In this document: piece by piece, positions 61,986 to 64,000 of the stretch
Position numbering within the stretch: the first letter of the stretch is position 1
How the letters are laid out: each line of letters opens with the position of its first letter
Assembly: GCA_965276665.1 (NCBI GenBank)
Contig: OZ255620.1
Coordinates: 4,836,001 to 4,900,000 of the forward strand
Length of the DNA: 64,000 bases
From: CAWGJC01 sp965276665
GTDB taxonomy: Bacteria > Pseudomonadota > Alphaproteobacteria > Acetobacterales > Acetobacteraceae
Reading direction: 5' to 3'
Position numbers and translations under genes: made by a program
Notes under the pieces: model-generated
What the model saw: the letters and a program-made list of their open reading frames with translations, nothing else
The model's database searches: none
Told to the model about the DNA's origin: nothing

Positions 61986-62651
61986 TCAACCGCCCAGCTT
62001 CAACCGTTCTGCCAAAATAAAAGCATCTCCGTTGTGCGGTTCAACGAACAGGGCAATTTCCATTACTTGACGCGGGCTGCTGATGACCGACGAGAAATAT
62101 GCCTCCGCGGCCGGCCGATAGATGCGGGCCTCCTCCGGCGTTAGCCGCCGGGTCAGCGTCATGTGAAACTGCCACGCCGTGAACACGTCGGAGTACCCCC
62201 AGCGCAGCAGCATCGCCTCTCTTGTTGGCGAAAGCGGGCTCCGGCGGCGGCGTTCGAGTTCGGCCGGGTCAGGTGCCGCGCGGTGGTGGTCGAGCCAAGC
62301 CACACATAGATCGGCTAGAGCCTGGAGTGGAGGGCAGGGCGCCGTCTCGCGAAGCGCCAGGAAGCCGGAGAGATCGGCAACTGCTAAAGGCGGCAGAACA
62401 AACGGCACGATAGCGGCCGCCATCCGGCAGACATCGTCGCGAAGCTCTTTCCACTCGCCCGAAAGTCGCATTGGCGGTTTAAGCGTCGCGTGAAAGCCGT
62501 AGCGCCGAGCGTCAGCCGTAATCGTGTCCATTTCAGGAAGGCGTGGTTGTGCGGACCGAGCATCCTTCTCGGGGTCGCGCCCAAGCCAAGTGCAGCCCGC
62601 TTGCCAGAGAGGGTCCGAAATTTCTGGAACGTAGTAGATGCCAACCCGCAT
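61986..62651 (-). CDS. DUF1045 family phosphonate-operon protein (2H phosphoesterase-like)
   Basis: A 221-residue protein with the two 2H-type motifs FHATLK (about 53-58) and FHMTLTRRL (about 167-175), the layout of DUF1045/TIGR03223 proteins found at the end of C-P lyase operons. By the 2H fold it may open a cyclic phosphate such as the phosphoribosyl cyclic intermediate. Directly abuts phnM (stop 62652, start 62651), so cotranscription is certain in practice. Confidence 0.88.
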   Translation of the reverse strand: MRVGIYYVPEISDPLWQAGCTWLGRDPEKDARSAQPRLPEMDTITADARRYGFHATLKPPMRLSGEWKELRDDVCRMAAAIVPFVLPPLAVADLSGFLALRETAPCPPLQALADLCVAWLDHHRAAPDPAELERRRRSPLSPTREAMLLRWGYSDVFTAWQFHMTLTRRLTPEEARIYRPAAEAYFSSVISSPRQVMEIALFVEPHNGDAFILAERLKLGG

Positions 62652-63788
62652 TCAGGCGACACGCTCACCCGCGCGCCACACCTCCCGCACAATAGCCAAA
62701 CCATCATGCACACGAACACGGACCAGATCGGCCCGAAACCCCGGAGCCAAGCGACCGCGGTCCACCAATCCGGCCATGCGCGCCGGATGAGCGGTGACGA
62801 GCGCGATCGCATCGGGCAGCGTCGTCTCGGGTTCGCTCTCGCATCGAAAAGCTGCCTCGATCAAGCTGGCCGGCACGTAGTCGGACGCCAGAGCGTCGAC
62901 TGCGCTTGCCCGAAGCAAATCGGACGCGCTGACGTTGCCCGAATGTGAACCGCCGCGCACGATATTGGGTGCCCCAGCAATCACGTCGAGCCCGTATCGG
63001 CGCGCGGCAAGTGCCGCCACCATGCTGACCGGGAACTCGCTGATACGGATTCCATCAGCATGGTTCTCGGCGATTTCCTCTTCGGTGCGGTCGTCATGGC
63101 TCGCGAGGACGAAATCAAGACCGTGCAACCGCTCGAGTAAGGCACGCCTGTTAGGCCCCCGCATGCGCTCTCGCTGACATTGCAATTCCACGATGCGTGC
63201 TTCGATCGCGGCATCGAGAAACCCCCCTCGGCGGCGCATGGCTCGGTAATTATCTAGGTCAGCGTATTGTCCGACACCCGGACTATGATCCATCAAGCTC
63301 ACCATGCGCGCCCGCGGGTTCTCGGCAACCGGGTCGAGCAGCGACATCATGTCCGGTGCCGGCAACTCGCAACGCAAGTGCAGGAAGTGCTCGGCTTTAA
63401 GCAATCCGGTATTCGCAAGGGCGTCGAGGTCGGCCACGCCATCATGGAAAGTCTGAAGCCGTTCCTTATCAAATCCGAGATCACCGAGGCAGAGCGCGTC
63501 AAACACGGTCGTAACACCAGCACCGGCGCATTGAGCATCATGCGCCACCATGGCAGAGCGCGAGGGCCAGCGCGCGTTGCTGCGTGGTTGAACCTGCCGC
63601 TCAAGATTGTCGGTATGCAGATCAACGATTCCGGGAATGACATAGTCGCCGCCAAGATCTACTGCATAAGTTACGTTACTCTGACCACCTGAAATATCGA
63701 CGATGGTCTCATCTCGCAGGAGAATAGTACCGAGAATAACTTTCTCTGGAAGAACAAGCCTCGCATTTGTCAATACACTTTCGATCAT
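62652..63788 (-). CDS. phnM: Alpha-D-ribose 1-methylphosphonate 5-triphosphate diphosphatase
   Basis: A 378-residue amidohydrolase-fold enzyme of the C-P lyase pathway that removes pyrophosphate from ribose-1-phosphonate 5-triphosphate. The metal motif is PGIVDLHTDNLERQVQPRSNARWP (family HTDxLE); ARMVSLMDHSPGVGQYADLDNYR and FVLASHDDRTEEEIAENH follow, and HPARMAGLVDRGRLAPGFRADLV is the C-terminal barrel end. Starts at 63788, overlapping the phnL stop by four bases. Confidence 0.95.
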   Translation of the reverse strand: MIESVLTNARLVLPEKVILGTILLRDETIVDISGGQSNVTYAVDLGGDYVIPGIVDLHTDNLERQVQPRSNARWPSRSAMVAHDAQCAGAGVTTVFDALCLGDLGFDKERLQTFHDGVADLDALANTGLLKAEHFLHLRCELPAPDMMSLLDPVAENPRARMVSLMDHSPGVGQYADLDNYRAMRRRGGFLDAAIEARIVELQCQRERMRGPNRRALLERLHGLDFVLASHDDRTEEEIAENHADGIRISEFPVSMVAALAARRYGLDVIAGAPNIVRGGSHSGNVSASDLLRASAVDALASDYVPASLIEAAFRCESEPETTLPDAIALVTAHPARMAGLVDRGRLAPGFRADLVRVRVHDGLAIVREVWRAGERVA

Positions 63789-64000
63789 GCGGCTTCCTGC
63801 ACCGGCGAGACTTCGAAGAGGCGGTCGGCTACCGCCTCCCGCGCTGCAACATCATGCATAATGGCGAGAATCGCAACGCCACGCTGCTTGGCTTCGCGGA
63901 TCATGCCCAGGACGATCTCGGTGTTATTGGCATCAAGGGACGCTGTCGGCTCGTCAAGAAGCAGAACAGGATGGTTGCTGATGAAGCCGCGCGCCAAATT
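63785..64000 (-). CDS. phnL: C-P lyase system ATP-binding protein PhnL, C-terminal fragment
   Basis: The last 71 residues of an ABC-type protein that continues past the right edge. LARGFISNHPVLLLDEPTASLDANN gives Walker B and the D-loop, and ILAIMHDVAAREAVADRLFEV is the H-loop region. The segment after LDEPTASLD matches PhnL. It is not a transport ATPase but part of the C-P lyase complex. Order phnL, phnM, DUF1045 is canonical. Confidence 0.85.
   Translation of the reverse strand, partial: NLARGFISNHPVLLLDEPTASLDANNTEIVLGMIREAKQRGVAILAIMHDVAAREAVADRLFEVSPVQEAA

Noticed and set aside
1..64000. tRNA genes and CRISPR arrays
   Set aside because: Looking for T-loop GGTTCGA-type blocks with matching acceptor stems, and for evenly spaced identical repeats, I saw none. 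Reading by eye could miss a tRNA.

Overview
The window is about 60% GC, gene-dense alphaproteobacterial chromosome, most consistent with Rhodospirillales/Acetobacteraceae. Pointers are short convergent ends, frequent 4-nt start/stop overlaps, strong GGAGG ribosome sites, a Gfo/Idh-lpxB lipid A segment, split secD/secF, and hisI next to lpxB. No tRNA, rRNA or CRISPR array was recognised. The genus assignment is an impression from gene content, not a computed result.

Layout. 1-1.5 kb: polyprenyl synthetase start, DUF2007, tRNA methyltransferase and a Tat-exported small protein. 1.7-8.1 kb: sulfotransferase, WecB epimerase and an RND efflux pair. 8.2-14.7 kb: a catabolic-looking block with a split ThDP decarboxylase facing acyl-CoA dehydrogenase, CoA-transferase, alpha/beta hydrolase, ketopantoate-reductase-like and SDR genes. 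14.7-21.3 kb: DUF1345, a dead M20 peptidase, nucleoside hydrolase, a lone molybdenum-hydroxylase large subunit, and GT2 plus GtrA. 21.4-29.2 kb: a complete dipeptide-type ABC transporter core (two permeases, two ATPases, no binding protein) followed by a three-subunit molybdenum hydroxylase. 29.2-31.7 kb: decayed DNA carrying an IS630 element and a racemase remnant. 31.7-34.6 kb: RraA-like protein and a second ATPase pair with no permeases. 34.6-40.8 kb: housekeeping genes (SecF, SecD, Gfo/Idh oxidoreductase, LpxB, HisI, sulfurtransferase).

40.8-42.3 kb is a scrapyard: an IS5 remnant, a truncated N6-adenine methylase fragment, an IS630 3' fragment and a broken small basic protein. 42.3-46.1 kb holds an XRE regulator, tartronate semialdehyde reductase and hydroxypyruvate isomerase (glyoxylate/glycerate metabolism), then a wrecked third Dpp-type ATPase pair. 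46.1-54.9 kb: UPF0102, ComM, a histone-deacetylase-like hydrolase, an M81/MlrC peptidase, the KDG kinase and KDPG aldolase pair, a second IS5 remnant, a CBS transporter-like protein, xanthine phosphoribosyltransferase and a CsaA-like tRNA-binding protein. 55.3-61.9 kb: two divergent gamma-glutamyltransferases bracketing an amidase and an acetolactate-synthase-like enzyme. 62-64 kb: the end of a C-P lyase operon (phnL, phnM, DUF1045).

The overall theme is scavenging of organic nitrogen and carbon: oligopeptide or opine-type uptake, molybdenum hydroxylation of N-heterocycles or purines, amide and gamma-glutamyl cleavage, and phosphonates. Marked decay overlies this, with at least five protein pseudogenes and four IS traces. 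The least explained intact assemblies are the 8.2-14.7 kb CoA/ThDP block and the lone molybdenum-hydroxylase large subunit beside a nucleoside hydrolase.
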